13,396 bases of DNA from Alphaproteobacteria bacterium (GTDB lineage: Bacteria > Pseudomonadota > Alphaproteobacteria > RF32 > CAG-239), in NCBI GenBank assembly GCA_024408895.1, contig JAKSUO010000019.1, forward strand, positions 1 to 13,396, written 5' to 3'. Positions 1-6,434 of the stretch are shown here, piece after piece (the first letter of the stretch is position 1; each line of letters begins with the position of its first letter). The translations under genes were made by a program, and so were the position numbers. The notes under the pieces are model-generated. The model ran no database searches. It saw only the letters and a program-made list of their open reading frames with translations, and was not told the origin of the DNA.

Positions 1-170
1 AATGCGCGCAGATTGGCGGTCAGAACTTTCTGTGTGATATCCCCTAACTCTTTTTTTATTTCACTAAAGCGTTTCGTTCCATCCATAAGTTCTTGAATAA
101 TCATAATTTTCCAACGGTCGCCCATTGTTTTTAGTGCCATTTCAACCAAATTTTCCGGCATTTCAATCAT
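1..170 (-). CDS. HxlR-family winged-helix transcriptional regulator (5' part only)
   Basis: The reverse strand reads an open frame from ATG at 170 to the window edge, giving 56 residues. They begin MIEMPENLVEMALKTMGDRW and continue with a K-I-M-I-I-Q-E-L stretch, then GTKRFSEIKKEL and ITQKVLTANLR. This is the usual opening of HxlR (DUF24) regulators: a helix ending in a Gly-x-Arg/Lys-Trp motif, the F-x-E-(L/I) helix, and the I-(S/T)-x-K-x-L-(T/S)-x-x-L-(R/K) recognition helix of the winged helix-turn-helix. HxlR proteins are small dimeric DNA-binding proteins, often redox or aldehyde sensors that control a divergent gene. An AGAAGGAG ribosome binding site lies about 7 bases before the ATG, which fixes the start. 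The cysteine that would sense redox stress in some members is not in the visible part. The target is unknown; the neighbouring glycan gene is transcribed divergently. Confidence 0.85.
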   Translation of the reverse strand, partial: MIEMPENLVEMALKTMGDRWKIMIIQELMDGTKRFSEIKKELGDITQKVLTANLRA

Positions 171-193
171 AAAAACACTCCTTCTAATACGAA

Positions 194-214
194 CTATACA
201 AAAACATAATATAG
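194..214. promoter_or_regulatory. Weak inverted repeat in the divergent intergenic region (possible HxlR operator)
   Basis: CTATA (194-198) and TATAG (210-214) form 5-bp arms with an 11-base spacer, between the HxlR-type gene and the RgpF-type gene. HxlR proteins commonly bind short AT-rich inverted repeats close to their own promoter. On the minus strand TATAGT (198-193) could serve as a -10 with TTGCCT (223-218) as -35, though the 19-base spacer is long. The rest of the gap is AT-rich; on the plus strand TATTAT (279-284) could be a -10 for the RgpF-like gene, but no good -35 accompanies it. Arms this short arise often by chance in such DNA. Confidence 0.2.
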
Positions 215-306
215 AAAAGGCAAGTTTGCAAGAATATTTTTATTTTATACAGTGCAATCTTTAAATTCCGAACTTTGGTATTATTTTGAGGATAAAGGAG
301 AGAAAA

Positions 307-1092
307 ATGCGAAGAATTTTTTTGTTTGCCGGCTATGATAATAATATGAAGGTTCAGGACTATGTCGTGTATATGGTAAAAAAACTGGCACAGCTTGGCG
401 ATGTGTACTATTTGGCAAACGGCAAAATGCCGTCGGATGAATTATTTAAAATTGCGCCTTATACAAGACGTTTATACACAAAGGAGCACTCATTACGGGA
501 TTTTGGCTCATGGCACTTTTTGATTAAAGAAATAGGTTGGGAAAAACAGGCCGGTTATGACGAGGTTATATTTTGCAATGATAGTGTATACGGTCCTTTT
601 TTTGATTTAAGACAGATTTTTTCGCAGATGGAGCGTAGAGGCTATGATTTTTGGTCAATGACGTCTGATTACACATACAAATATCATCTGCATCGCTATT
701 TTATGGTGTTTACAAAAGATGTGGTAAAAAATTCTAAATTTCAGGCATTTTGGGATAATATCAAAAATTGTGCGAATTTACAAAATTGCGAATACGAACT
801 TTCGGAACTGCTTGCCGAACAGGGTTTTGTCGGTAACAGCTACATTCGCAGTTATAAGCAGAGCAATGTTCTGCAAGAAAGTAGCAAGTTATTATCCGAA
901 TATCCGGTGCCTTTTGTGAAAATTAAAAGCTTTTTGCCAAAGAACGAATATACGGCCGGTAGCGGATTCGGTTTAAAATGTAAAATTCGTTTGCATACCG
1001 ATTATAACACAGCATTAATAAATCGGCATATTGCCACCGGACATTATCCGCAGACGCTCGGACAACGTTTGGTGTCTTTTTCGGGTGTTTAA
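307..1092 (+). CDS. RgpF-family (rhamnan synthesis F) polysaccharide biosynthesis protein
   Basis: This 261-residue soluble protein resembles RgpF, the rhamnan/rhamnose-glucose polysaccharide synthesis family that is also found in O-antigen clusters. Recognisable pieces in order are an N-terminal beta strand (RRIFLFAGYD), a DFGSW motif near residues 66-70, a V-I-F-C-N-D-S-V-Y-G-P-F strand and loop near 87-98, and DFWSMT near 114-119 followed by a H-x-x-x-Y-F-M-V-F segment. The family is thought to transfer or extend sugars on a cell-surface polysaccharide in the cytoplasm; the donor and acceptor cannot be read here. I chose ATG at 307 because AAAGGAG sits about 6 bases upstream; the in-frame TTG at 286 lies before that site. 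No other polysaccharide gene adjoins it, so it appears as an isolated glycan gene. Its stop codon overlaps that of convergent yraN. Confidence 0.75.
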   Translation: MRRIFLFAGYDNNMKVQDYVVYMVKKLAQLGDVYYLANGKMPSDELFKIAPYTRRLYTKEHSLRDFGSWHFLIKEIGWEKQAGYDEVIFCNDSVYGPFFDLRQIFSQMERRGYDFWSMTSDYTYKYHLHRYFMVFTKDVVKNSKFQAFWDNIKNCANLQNCEYELSELLAEQGFVGNSYIRSYKQSNVLQESSKLLSEYPVPFVKIKSFLPKNEYTAGSGFGLKCKIRLHTDYNTALINRHIATGHYPQTLGQRLVSFSGV

Positions 1093-1448
1093 TCGGCCGT
1101 CCACGCATTTTTAATATGGCGTATATCAAAAGGCAAAGCAATCAGCACGGCATCAAATTGAATATCATCGTTTTTGTATTGCGGATGCAATTTAATAAAG
1201 CTTTGCGCACCGCGAATAATGCGTTGTTGCTGTGTGCGACTTATAGCGTAGGCGGCTTTTTCGGTGGTTTGTCGTTGCTTGATTTCCATAAAAACAAGAG
1301 TGTGCTGTTTGTGACAAATTAAATCTATTTCGCCGGCTTTTGTTCCGCGACCTGTGATATAATTGCGTCCGATAATACGATATCCGTGGCACAGCATATA
1401 AAGCGTGGCCAGCAATTCCGCAAATTTTCCCCGACGATAATTATTCAT
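1089..1448 (-). CDS. yraN: UPF0102 / YraN family nuclease-like protein
   Basis: This 119-residue protein has the full YraN (UPF0102) pattern: the R-x-G-K-x-A-E start (residues 6-11), the motif G-E-I-D-L-I (39-44) and V-F-M-E-I-K (52-57). These acidic residues and the lysine match the PD-(D/E)XK nuclease fold, with E40, D42, E55 and K57 as the likely metal-binding set; most relatives have V-E-V-K where this has M-E-I-K. The length is typical. The biological role of the family is not settled. The gene starts inside the 3' end of rsmI (8-base overlap), so the two are almost certainly co-translated; this pairing is common in Proteobacteria. In many alphaproteobacteria gshB follows, but here the next gene is convergent and the yraN stop shares TTAA with its stop. 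Confidence 0.92.
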   Translation of the reverse strand: MNNYRRGKFAELLATLYMLCHGYRIIGRNYITGRGTKAGEIDLICHKQHTLVFMEIKQRQTTEKAAYAISRTQQQRIIRGAQSFIKLHPQYKNDDIQFDAVLIALPFDIRHIKNAWTAD

Positions 1449-2274
1449 TTTTCAACTCAAGAGCCAGTGCATAAATTTCGTTTTTGTTAAGATTATATTC
1501 AGCGCAGATTTCTTTAACCGCTGTTTTTAAGGATGTTTCTTTCAGTCGGCAGCGTAAAACATTGCGTATATCATCCATATTCACAGTTTTTGCCACGGGT
1601 GGCGCGACCATCACAACAAATTCACCGCGTGGTTCATTTTGTGTAAAATGGGCAATTAGTTCTACGGCAGAGCCGCTGACAGTTTCCTCATACATTTTTG
1701 TTAGCTCGCGACAAACTGCTATTTCACGCTGAGCATATATCTCGGCCATTTGCGTCAGTGTTTTTAACAAGCGAGGTGCTGTTTCATAAAAAACAAGGGT
1801 TGTGTCAATATCTTTTAACTCGCTTAATAAATCGGCCCGCGCTTTATCTTTATTCGGAATAAATCCGGCAAACATAAAACGGTTGGTCGGCAGGCCCGAA
1901 AGCTGCAAGGCAGTGATAACCGCACAAGCACCGGGAATTGCCGTTACATAAACATTTTGCATGCGGCATTGACGCACCAACTTATATCCCGGATCTGAAA
2001 TTAATGGCGAACCGGCATCGCTGATTAATGCGACAGAGTGATTTTGATTAATTAAATCAATCAACTCTTGTGCTTTTTCTTCTTCACAATGGTCTTCGTA
2101 TTTGATAAATTTTTTGCCGAGCGATAAACCAAGCAGTGTGAACAATTTTTTGGCGATTCGCGTGTCTTCGCAAGCAATTATTTCAGCCTCATTGAGAATC
2201 TGTGTGGCATGTGCCGAAATATCCTGCAAATTGCCGATTGGAGTGGCGATAATGTATAAACCGTTTCTTAACAT
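1441..2274 (-). CDS. rsmI: 16S rRNA (cytidine(1402)-2'-O)-methyltransferase RsmI
   Basis: RsmI methylates the ribose of C1402 in 16S rRNA using S-adenosylmethionine, tuning the ribosomal P site. The 277-residue length is normal. Landmarks of this tetrapyrrole-methylase-fold family are all present: LYIIATPIGNLQDIS (residues 6-20), ACEDTR (34-39), LISDAGSPLISDPG (83-96), the IPGACAVITALQLSGL segment (113-128), F-A-G-F-I-P (135-140) and FYETAPRL (162-169). The C-terminal helical tail ends in a K-N-E-I-Y-x-L-A-L-E-L pattern typical of RsmI. The gene heads a two-gene unit with yraN and is divergent from the lipoprotein gene, as in E. coli, where rsmI (yraL) is divergent from lpoA. The upstream ribosome binding site is weak (AGAAAG directly before ATG), but the N-terminal motif leaves little doubt about the start. 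Confidence 0.96.
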   Translation of the reverse strand: MLRNGLYIIATPIGNLQDISAHATQILNEAEIIACEDTRIAKKLFTLLGLSLGKKFIKYEDHCEEEKAQELIDLINQNHSVALISDAGSPLISDPGYKLVRQCRMQNVYVTAIPGACAVITALQLSGLPTNRFMFAGFIPNKDKARADLLSELKDIDTTLVFYETAPRLLKTLTQMAEIYAQREIAVCRELTKMYEETVSGSAVELIAHFTQNEPRGEFVVMVAPPVAKTVNMDDIRNVLRCRLKETSLKTAVKEICAEYNLNKNEIYALALELKNE

Positions 2275-2290
2275 CTTTCTAAACTTTGAC

Positions 2291-2318
2291 TTTACAAAAA
2301 AATTATTTGGATTATTAA
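2291..2318 (+). promoter_or_regulatory. Possible promoter for the lipoprotein gene
   Basis: TTTACA (2291-2296) and TATTAA (2313-2318) are separated by 16 bases in the 79-base gap between the divergent rsmI and lipoprotein genes. The -35 matches the sigma-70 consensus at five of six positions and the -10 at four of six. TTGACT at 2286-2291 is an alternative -35 but its spacing to any -10 is poor. The transcript would have a leader of about 30 bases. Confidence 0.25.
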
Positions 2319-2353
2319 TAAGGTATTGTTTGTCATTTTAAGGAAAATTGCAA

Positions 2354-3643
2354 GTGTTAAAAAAATTTGGTACAATATTATGTTATTTTTTTATTGTCGG
2401 ATGTACATGGATGCAAAGGTATTCCTCGCCGTCATATTATAATTACGAAAATAATTCGGGGATTTCCGAAAATATCACCGGTTCAACGGATTACTCACAG
2501 GTTGATTTAGGAAACAGCGAAAGTTTTCGTGTGGCAATGTTGTTACCGCTGAGCGGCAATGTTGCTTCCATGGGGCAAAGTATGAAAAATGCGGCAACAA
2601 TGGCTATCGGGGACATCAATAATAATAATTTGGTGGTACAATTTTATGATACCAAAGGCACGACCGGTGGGGCGCGTGTTGCTGTTGAAAATGCAATCAG
2701 CGCCGGCAGTGATTTGATTCTAGGTCCGCTAATGGCAGATGAAGTATCAGCTGTCAGTGATGTTGCCAAATCAAAAGATATTCCGGTGATTTCTTTTTCA
2801 ACTTCTCCTTTGGTGTTGCAAGAAGGCGTATATACGCTCGGGTTGTTGAGCGAACAGCAAATTGAAAGAATTGTTCACTATGCCGTGGGGCAGGGACGTC
2901 ATCGGTTGGCTGCCGTATTGCCAAACAATCAAAGCGGTGAAAATATGCTTAAATCGTATATAAAAGCTGCCAAGGCGAATGGGGCTCAGGTTACTAAGGT
3001 TGGTTTTTATGCACCGGAAACAATGGAATTTACCGGTTTGGTTACTTCTATGCAGGGCGGTGATAAAACCGACCCCGGTTTTGATGCATTGCTGATTCCT
3101 GAATATGGAAATCGCTTGAAAGCCATATCTTCCATGTTCAGTTATTATGATGTTGCAGCGCCGGACGTTTTGTTTATGGGAACATCGGTGTGGGCAAATA
3201 CAGGGTTGAGTAAAGAAACAGAGTTGTATGGTGCGGTTTATCCGGTAATGTCCATTAAACAGCGTAATCGTTTTGCCGAAAACTATCAGGAATTGTTCGG
3301 CGAGCGCCCGAACGGATTGAGTATATTTGCCTATGATGCGGTGGCATTAGCCTCGTCTTTGTCGCGCAAAAACAAATCGCTTATGAAAGAAGAAATTACC
3401 CGTCCGGATGGTTATTATGGTATGAGCGGGCTTTTCCGTGTGTTGCCGAGTGGTCGGAGCGAACACGGTTTGGATGTTGTTAAAGTAACATCCGGTGGGG
3501 AAAGTATGGTTGAAAGTGCACCGCAAAAGTTTTATGGCAGCCATTCCGCTTATGATGAATACAGCGTGGGTGGTTATGTAAGTATGCCGTTAGTTTACGG
3601 ACAAAGTCCGGAGAATGTGCAAAATATTCTGAGTAACTTGTAA
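2354..3643 (+). CDS. Penicillin-binding protein activator lipoprotein (LpoA/YraM-like, periplasmic-binding-protein fold)
   Basis: The protein starts with basic residues, a hydrophobic stretch and the lipobox F-I-V-G-C, so Cys17 (from the GTG start) should be lipidated after signal peptidase II cleavage. A low-complexity S/Y/N-rich linker of about 40 residues follows. Then comes a type I periplasmic-binding-protein (leucine/amide-binding-like) domain, beginning with VAMLLPLSGNVASMGQSM and including DLILGPL, IPVISFST and F-A-Y-D-A-V-A-L segments. In gamma-proteobacteria the related LpoA activates PBP1A from the outer membrane; alphaproteobacterial relatives carry the same annotation with less direct proof. 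Position next to rsmI-yraN supports this. I prefer GTG at 2354, about 9 bases after AAGGA; TTG at 2348 is in frame but only 3 bases from that site. At 429 residues it lacks the large N-terminal TPR domain of E. coli LpoA, as usual for alphaproteobacteria. Confidence 0.85.
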   Translation: MLKKFGTILCYFFIVGCTWMQRYSSPSYYNYENNSGISENITGSTDYSQVDLGNSESFRVAMLLPLSGNVASMGQSMKNAATMAIGDINNNNLVVQFYDTKGTTGGARVAVENAISAGSDLILGPLMADEVSAVSDVAKSKDIPVISFSTSPLVLQEGVYTLGLLSEQQIERIVHYAVGQGRHRLAAVLPNNQSGENMLKSYIKAAKANGAQVTKVGFYAPETMEFTGLVTSMQGGDKTDPGFDALLIPEYGNRLKAISSMFSYYDVAAPDVLFMGTSVWANTGLSKETELYGAVYPVMSIKQRNRFAENYQELFGERPNGLSIFAYDAVALASSLSRKNKSLMKEEITRPDGYYGMSGLFRVLPSGRSEHGLDVVKVTSGGESMVESAPQKFYGSHSAYDEYSVGGYVSMPLVYGQSPENVQNILSNL

Positions 3644-3667
3644 TTTTTACGATAAGTTGATTTTTTT
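3635..3667 (+). terminator. Possible intrinsic terminator after the lipoprotein gene
   Basis: AACTT (3635-3639) pairs with AAGTT (3654-3658) and GTAA (3640-3643) with TTAC (3647-3650), leaving a three-base bulge and a small loop, followed after two bases by seven T residues (3661-3667). The stem is AU-rich and overlaps the gene's stop codon. It would separate the lipoprotein transcript from the SRP RNA promoter. Confidence 0.4.
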
Positions 3668-3669
3668 GC

Positions 3670-3700
3670 TTGCAAAATAAGGATATTTGCTCAATATATA
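3670..3700 (+). promoter_or_regulatory. Candidate promoter for SRP RNA (and possibly dnaX)
   Basis: TTGCAA (3670-3675) resembles a -35 box. A -10 candidate lies in AATATATA (3693-3700), with spacing of 17 to 19 bases depending on which hexamer is used. Transcription would begin within about 10 bases of the first base of the SRP RNA terminal helix at 3711, which is the expected placement for a stable RNA promoter. dnaX has no separate promoter in the 21 bases after the RNA, so it may share this one. Confidence 0.4.
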
Positions 3701-3710
3701 GTCAGTTTAT

Positions 3711-3796
3711 GAAGGACTTGGGGTTGTGGTTTCGCCAACTCGGTCAGGTTCGGAAGAAAGCAGCCGTAACGATGACGGCAAGGTCCAAGTTCCTTC
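3711..3796 (+). ncRNA. ffs: Signal recognition particle RNA, small bacterial (4.5S) type
   Basis: This is the RNA scaffold of the signal recognition particle, which binds Ffh and targets membrane proteins to the Sec machinery. The conserved core GGTCAGG, TTC-GGAA-GAA, AGCAGCC runs from about 3743 to 3770: the GGAA tetraloop on a short stem, flanked by the asymmetric and symmetric loops that bind the Ffh M domain. Compared with E. coli (TCC-GGAA-GGA), one stem pair has changed from C-G to U-A on both sides, a compensatory change that supports a functional fold. The ends close on each other: GAAGG plus ACTTGG (3711-3721) pairs with CCAAGT plus TCCTTC (3785-3796), with one bulged base. There is no Alu domain. 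Location directly upstream of dnaX is common in alphaproteobacteria. Exact ends are judged from the terminal helix and may be off by a few bases. Confidence 0.93.
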
Positions 3797-3817
3797 GCCT
3801 CAAATAAAGTGGTGAGT

Positions 3818-5506
3818 ATGGTACAAGAAACGGAAAATACGCAATATATAGCATTAGCTCGCAAATATCGTCCGCAGACATTTGAAGATTTGCTCGGACA
3901 AGATGCGCTCGTGCAAACATTAACCAATGCCATTAAAAATAATCGCTTGCACCATGCTTATATTCTAACGGGGATTCGCGGTGTCGGCAAAACGACAACA
4001 GCCAGATTAATCGCCAGAGCCATAAATTGTATCGGTTTGGACGGCCAAGGCGGACCGACAATACATCCGTGCGGAGAATGTGAAAATTGCAAGGCAATTG
4101 CCGCTGACAGACATATAGATGTGATTGAATTAGATGCCGCATCAAAAACCGGCGTTGATGATATGCGCGAAATTTTGGACAGTGTCCGCTATAAGCCGGT
4201 TAGCGCACGCTATAAAGTATATATCATTGATGAAGTTCACATGCTTTCCAAAAGTGCATTTAATGCTTTGTTAAAAACGTTGGAAGAACCGCCGGCACAT
4301 GTTAAATTTATTTTTGCCACTACTGAAATTCGCAAAGTTCCGGTAACTATCTTATCGCGCTGTCAACGCTTTGATTTACAACGTTTGAGCATTGAAACGC
4401 TTATGACATTGTTCAAAAAAATAACAGCGGCCGAAAATATAGAATTTGAAGAAGAAGCATTACTTTTGGTCGCGCGTGCGGCGGAAGGCTCTGCGCGTGA
4501 CGGACTTTCAATGTTGGATCAGGCTATTGTTTTGGGAAACGGCTCTATAAAGGCTGACACTGTCAAAAATATGCTGGGTTTGGCAGACAGACAACAAACG
4601 ATGTTGTTGTATGAAAAACTCTTGGAAGGCGATATGGGCGCTGTGATGAGTAATTTGCAAAATCTTTACACAAACGGCTCAGCCCCAACAGTAATCTTGC
4701 AGGATTTAGTTGATATCACACACCTTTTGGCGAAAGTTAAAATTGTTCCTGACTTTATCAATGATGCATCTTTGAGCGAAAATGACAGAGAAATGTGCAA
4801 AAAACTGAACGCAGCTCCGATTAATATTTTATCTAAAATGTGGCAAATGCTGATTAAGGGGCTGAGTGAAATCCAATATGCGGCGGTGCAGATTGATGCG
4901 TTAGAAATGATATTGATGCGGATAGCTTATTCCGCTAACTTACCAAGTCCATCAGATTTGCTGAAGGAATTAAAAAAAAAATCCGGACTGACGAATAAGC
5001 CGGGAAATACCACGGATACAGAGGCGGACGATGCCTTGTCTTCAAAAGATGAAAGTGCTTCCGAATTGATTATTGAAAGCACTGCCGAATTGCTTAAATT
5101 GATGACGGCTAAAAAACAACCGATTCTGTTGTTCGCGGTTAAAAATGATATGTCGTTTAAGCAGTTTTCAAACGGTTATATGCACATAGCGTTATCTGAA
5201 AAGGCCGATAAAAATTTAATTGCTGACTTGCGGGCTTTTTTGCTTAAAGAAACCGGAAAAAATTGGCAAATTGATATTGATTATGAACCGCTGGGTGAAA
5301 CTTTGGCTTTTTTGGAATCCGAAGAATTAAACCAGAATAAGAAAAATATCTCTGAATATCCGCTTGTAAAAGCTATACTTAGCGAATTTAACGGTGCTAA
5401 AATAGAAACAATCATTCGCAAAAGCATTGAAGATGCCGAAGATGAACAGACCGCAGAATTCAATGTTGATGCAACCATAAACAATAATACTTATGAGGAG
5501 GAATAA
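3818..5506 (+). CDS. dnaX: DNA polymerase III subunit gamma/tau (clamp loader ATPase)
   Basis: DnaX is the motor of the replicative clamp loader; its tau form also tethers polymerase cores and helicase. In the 562-residue product I see Y-R-P-Q-T-F near residue 17, Walker A G-x-x-G-V-G-K-T-T (52-60), a zinc site of C71, C85, C88 and C91, Walker B IIDEVH (136-141), sensor 1 F-I-F-A-T-T-E (164-170), the S-R-C arginine finger (180-182) and sensor 2 SARDGLSMLDQA (225-236). Domain III ends near residue 370. A charged linker follows, then a C-terminal domain with Y-P-L-V-K-A-I-L, typical of alphaproteobacterial DnaX. ATG 3818 fits the family N-terminus and has a weak AAGTGG upstream; GTG at 3809 or 3812 is possible. 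Codons 385-388 contain ten consecutive A residues, described separately. ybaB follows after 3 bases. Confidence 0.97.
   Translation: MVQETENTQYIALARKYRPQTFEDLLGQDALVQTLTNAIKNNRLHHAYILTGIRGVGKTTTARLIARAINCIGLDGQGGPTIHPCGECENCKAIAADRHIDVIELDAASKTGVDDMREILDSVRYKPVSARYKVYIIDEVHMLSKSAFNALLKTLEEPPAHVKFIFATTEIRKVPVTILSRCQRFDLQRLSIETLMTLFKKITAAENIEFEEEALLLVARAAEGSARDGLSMLDQAIVLGNGSIKADTVKNMLGLADRQQTMLLYEKLLEGDMGAVMSNLQNLYTNGSAPTVILQDLVDITHLLAKVKIVPDFINDASLSENDREMCKKLNAAPINILSKMWQMLIKGLSEIQYAAVQIDALEMILMRIAYSANLPSPSDLLKELKKKSGLTNKPGNTTDTEADDALSSKDESASELIIESTAELLKLMTAKKQPILLFAVKNDMSFKQFSNGYMHIALSEKADKNLIADLRAFLLKETGKNWQIDIDYEPLGETLAFLESEELNQNKKNISEYPLVKAILSEFNGAKIETIIRKSIEDAEDEQTAEFNVDATINNNTYEEE
4964..4998 (+). 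other. Candidate programmed slippage/frameshift site in dnaX producing a short (gamma-like) form
   Basis: AAGGA (4964-4968), resembling an internal Shine-Dalgarno sequence, is followed 3 bases later by ten A residues (4972-4981) read as TTA AAA AAA AAA in frame. A -1 shift (or one inserted A in the mRNA) gives five more residues, I-R-T-D-E, then TAA at 4996-4998, a product of 393 residues. Loss of one A gives N-P-D and then TGA at 4989-4991, about 390 residues. The cut falls just after clamp-loader domain III, where gamma ends in other bacteria. CCGG (4983-4986) and CCGG (5000-5003) could form a short downstream stem. Thermus dnaX uses transcriptional slippage on a nine-A run and E. coli dnaX uses -1 ribosomal frameshifting with an upstream SD-like element. 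Use of this site is an inference. Confidence 0.6.
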
Positions 5507-5509
5507 ACA

Positions 5510-5830
5510 ATGCTTAATATTCAAGGAATAATTAAACAAGCACAACAAATGCAACACAAAATGAAAGAAACACAGGAAAAACTGGGTTTGGAAGAAAAAG
5601 AAGGCTCAAGCGGCGGTAATATGGTTAAAGTCGTTTTGAACGGTAAGTCCGAAATGAAAAGCATCAATATTGATAAATCTTTGCTGAATGAGGAAGATGT
5701 TTCTGTTTTAGAAGATTTGATTGTGGCGGCATATAATGATGCCCACCAAAAAATTGACGCCATGATGGAAGAAGGTATGAAAGAAGCCACCAACGGTGTC
5801 GGTTTAGGCGGTTTGAAACTTCCGTTTTAG
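5510..5830 (+). CDS. ybaB: YbaB/EbfC family nucleoid-associated protein
   Basis: This is a 106-residue member of the YbaB/EbfC family, small dimeric DNA-binding proteins that associate with the nucleoid and sit between dnaX and recR in many bacteria. The N-terminal third is a helix rich in Q, K and M (I-I-K-Q-A-Q-Q-M-Q-H-K-M) that forms the DNA-gripping tweezer arm. The middle holds the beta strand V-K-V-V-L-N-G-K and a second strand around I-N-I-D-K-S-L-L, then the E-D-L-I-V-A-A-Y-N-D-A helix. The end is glycine-rich (GVGLGGLKLPF), as expected for the family. A strong ribosome binding site, GAGGAGG (5495-5501), lies inside the last codons of dnaX about 8 bases before ATG, so translation is likely coupled. 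Its role next to RecR is not certain; binding near repair or replication sites has been suggested. Confidence 0.95.
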   Translation: MLNIQGIIKQAQQMQHKMKETQEKLGLEEKEGSSGGNMVKVVLNGKSEMKSINIDKSLLNEEDVSVLEDLIVAAYNDAHQKIDAMMEEGMKEATNGVGLGGLKLPF

Positions 5831-5840
5831 GTAGTTGGAA

Positions 5841-6434
5841 TTGCAAGACAATACAATAGAAAATTTGATAAAAACGGTAGCAAAATTGCCGGCATTGGGG
5901 ACACGCTCGGCACGGCGGATTGTTTTGCAACTGATTAAGAAAAAAGATTCCCAAATGCTACCGTTGATACAAGCTTTGCAAAATGTGGCGGATAATATTC
6001 GCGTTTGTCCGGTTTGCGGCAATTTTGATACCGATGAGCCATGTCATATATGCAACGACTTGTCGCGTGAGCAAGAAACGGTTTGCGTGGTGCGTGATGT
6101 GGCAGATTTATGGGCTATGGAACGTGTTGGCTTGTATAAAGGACAATATCATGTTTTGGGCGGCATTTTATCGGCACTTGACGGTATAACGCCGGAGGAC
6201 TTAAACATGGAAAGTTTGTTTTTAAGATTAAAACAAAATATAATAAAAGAAGTTATTCTGGCGTTGCCGGCAACGATAGACGGACAAATAACAGCGCATT
6301 ATATGCTGTCACGCCTAAAAGAATATCCCGTTAAAGTGACAACTCTGGCGCAAGGGCTTCCTTTGGGCGCAGAATTGGATTATATGGATGATGGAACCAT
6401 TCAATTGGCATTGTCGGCACGCAAAGAGATATAG
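5841..6434 (+). CDS. recR: Recombination mediator protein RecR
   Basis: RecR acts with RecO (and RecF) to load RecA onto gaps covered by single-strand binding protein. The 197-residue product shows the helix-hairpin-helix region (K-L-P-A-L-G-T-R-S-A-R-R, residues 15-26), a four-cysteine zinc finger (C56, C59, C68, C71), the Toprim domain with V-A-D-L-W-A-M-E and Y-H-V-L-G-G-I-L-S-A-L-D-G-I-T-P-E-D-L (about 103-121), and the A-L-P-A-T-I-D-G-Q-x-T-A-H-Y motif (141-154). The acidic residue that normally follows V-C-V-V in the Toprim domain is Arg85 here (V-V-R-D), see findings. I place the start at TTG 5841, 8 bases after AGGT; TTG 5835 is in frame but only 2 bases from it. The 3' end overlaps the convergent glycosyltransferase gene by 34 bases. 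Confidence 0.95.
   Translation: MQDNTIENLIKTVAKLPALGTRSARRIVLQLIKKKDSQMLPLIQALQNVADNIRVCPVCGNFDTDEPCHICNDLSREQETVCVVRDVADLWAMERVGLYKGQYHVLGGILSALDGITPEDLNMESLFLRLKQNIIKEVILALPATIDGQITAHYMLSRLKEYPVKVTTLAQGLPLGAELDYMDDGTIQLALSARKEI

Noticed and set aside
286..306. TTG start for the RgpF-like gene
   Set aside because: The AAAGGAG ribosome binding site lies between this TTG and ATG 307, so it must serve the latter.
1116..1322. Plus-strand open frame opposite yraN
   Set aside because: Fully contained in a well-supported yraN gene on the other strand, with no ribosome binding site or family resemblance.
2043..2062. TTGATT/AATCAA inverted repeat within rsmI
   Set aside because: Short, AT-rich, inside coding sequence; no context suggests a regulatory site.
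4972..4981. The ten-A run as a frameshift-disrupted dnaX pseudogene
   Set aside because: The zero frame stays open through the run and continues into a recognisable DnaX C-terminal domain, so the gene is intact.
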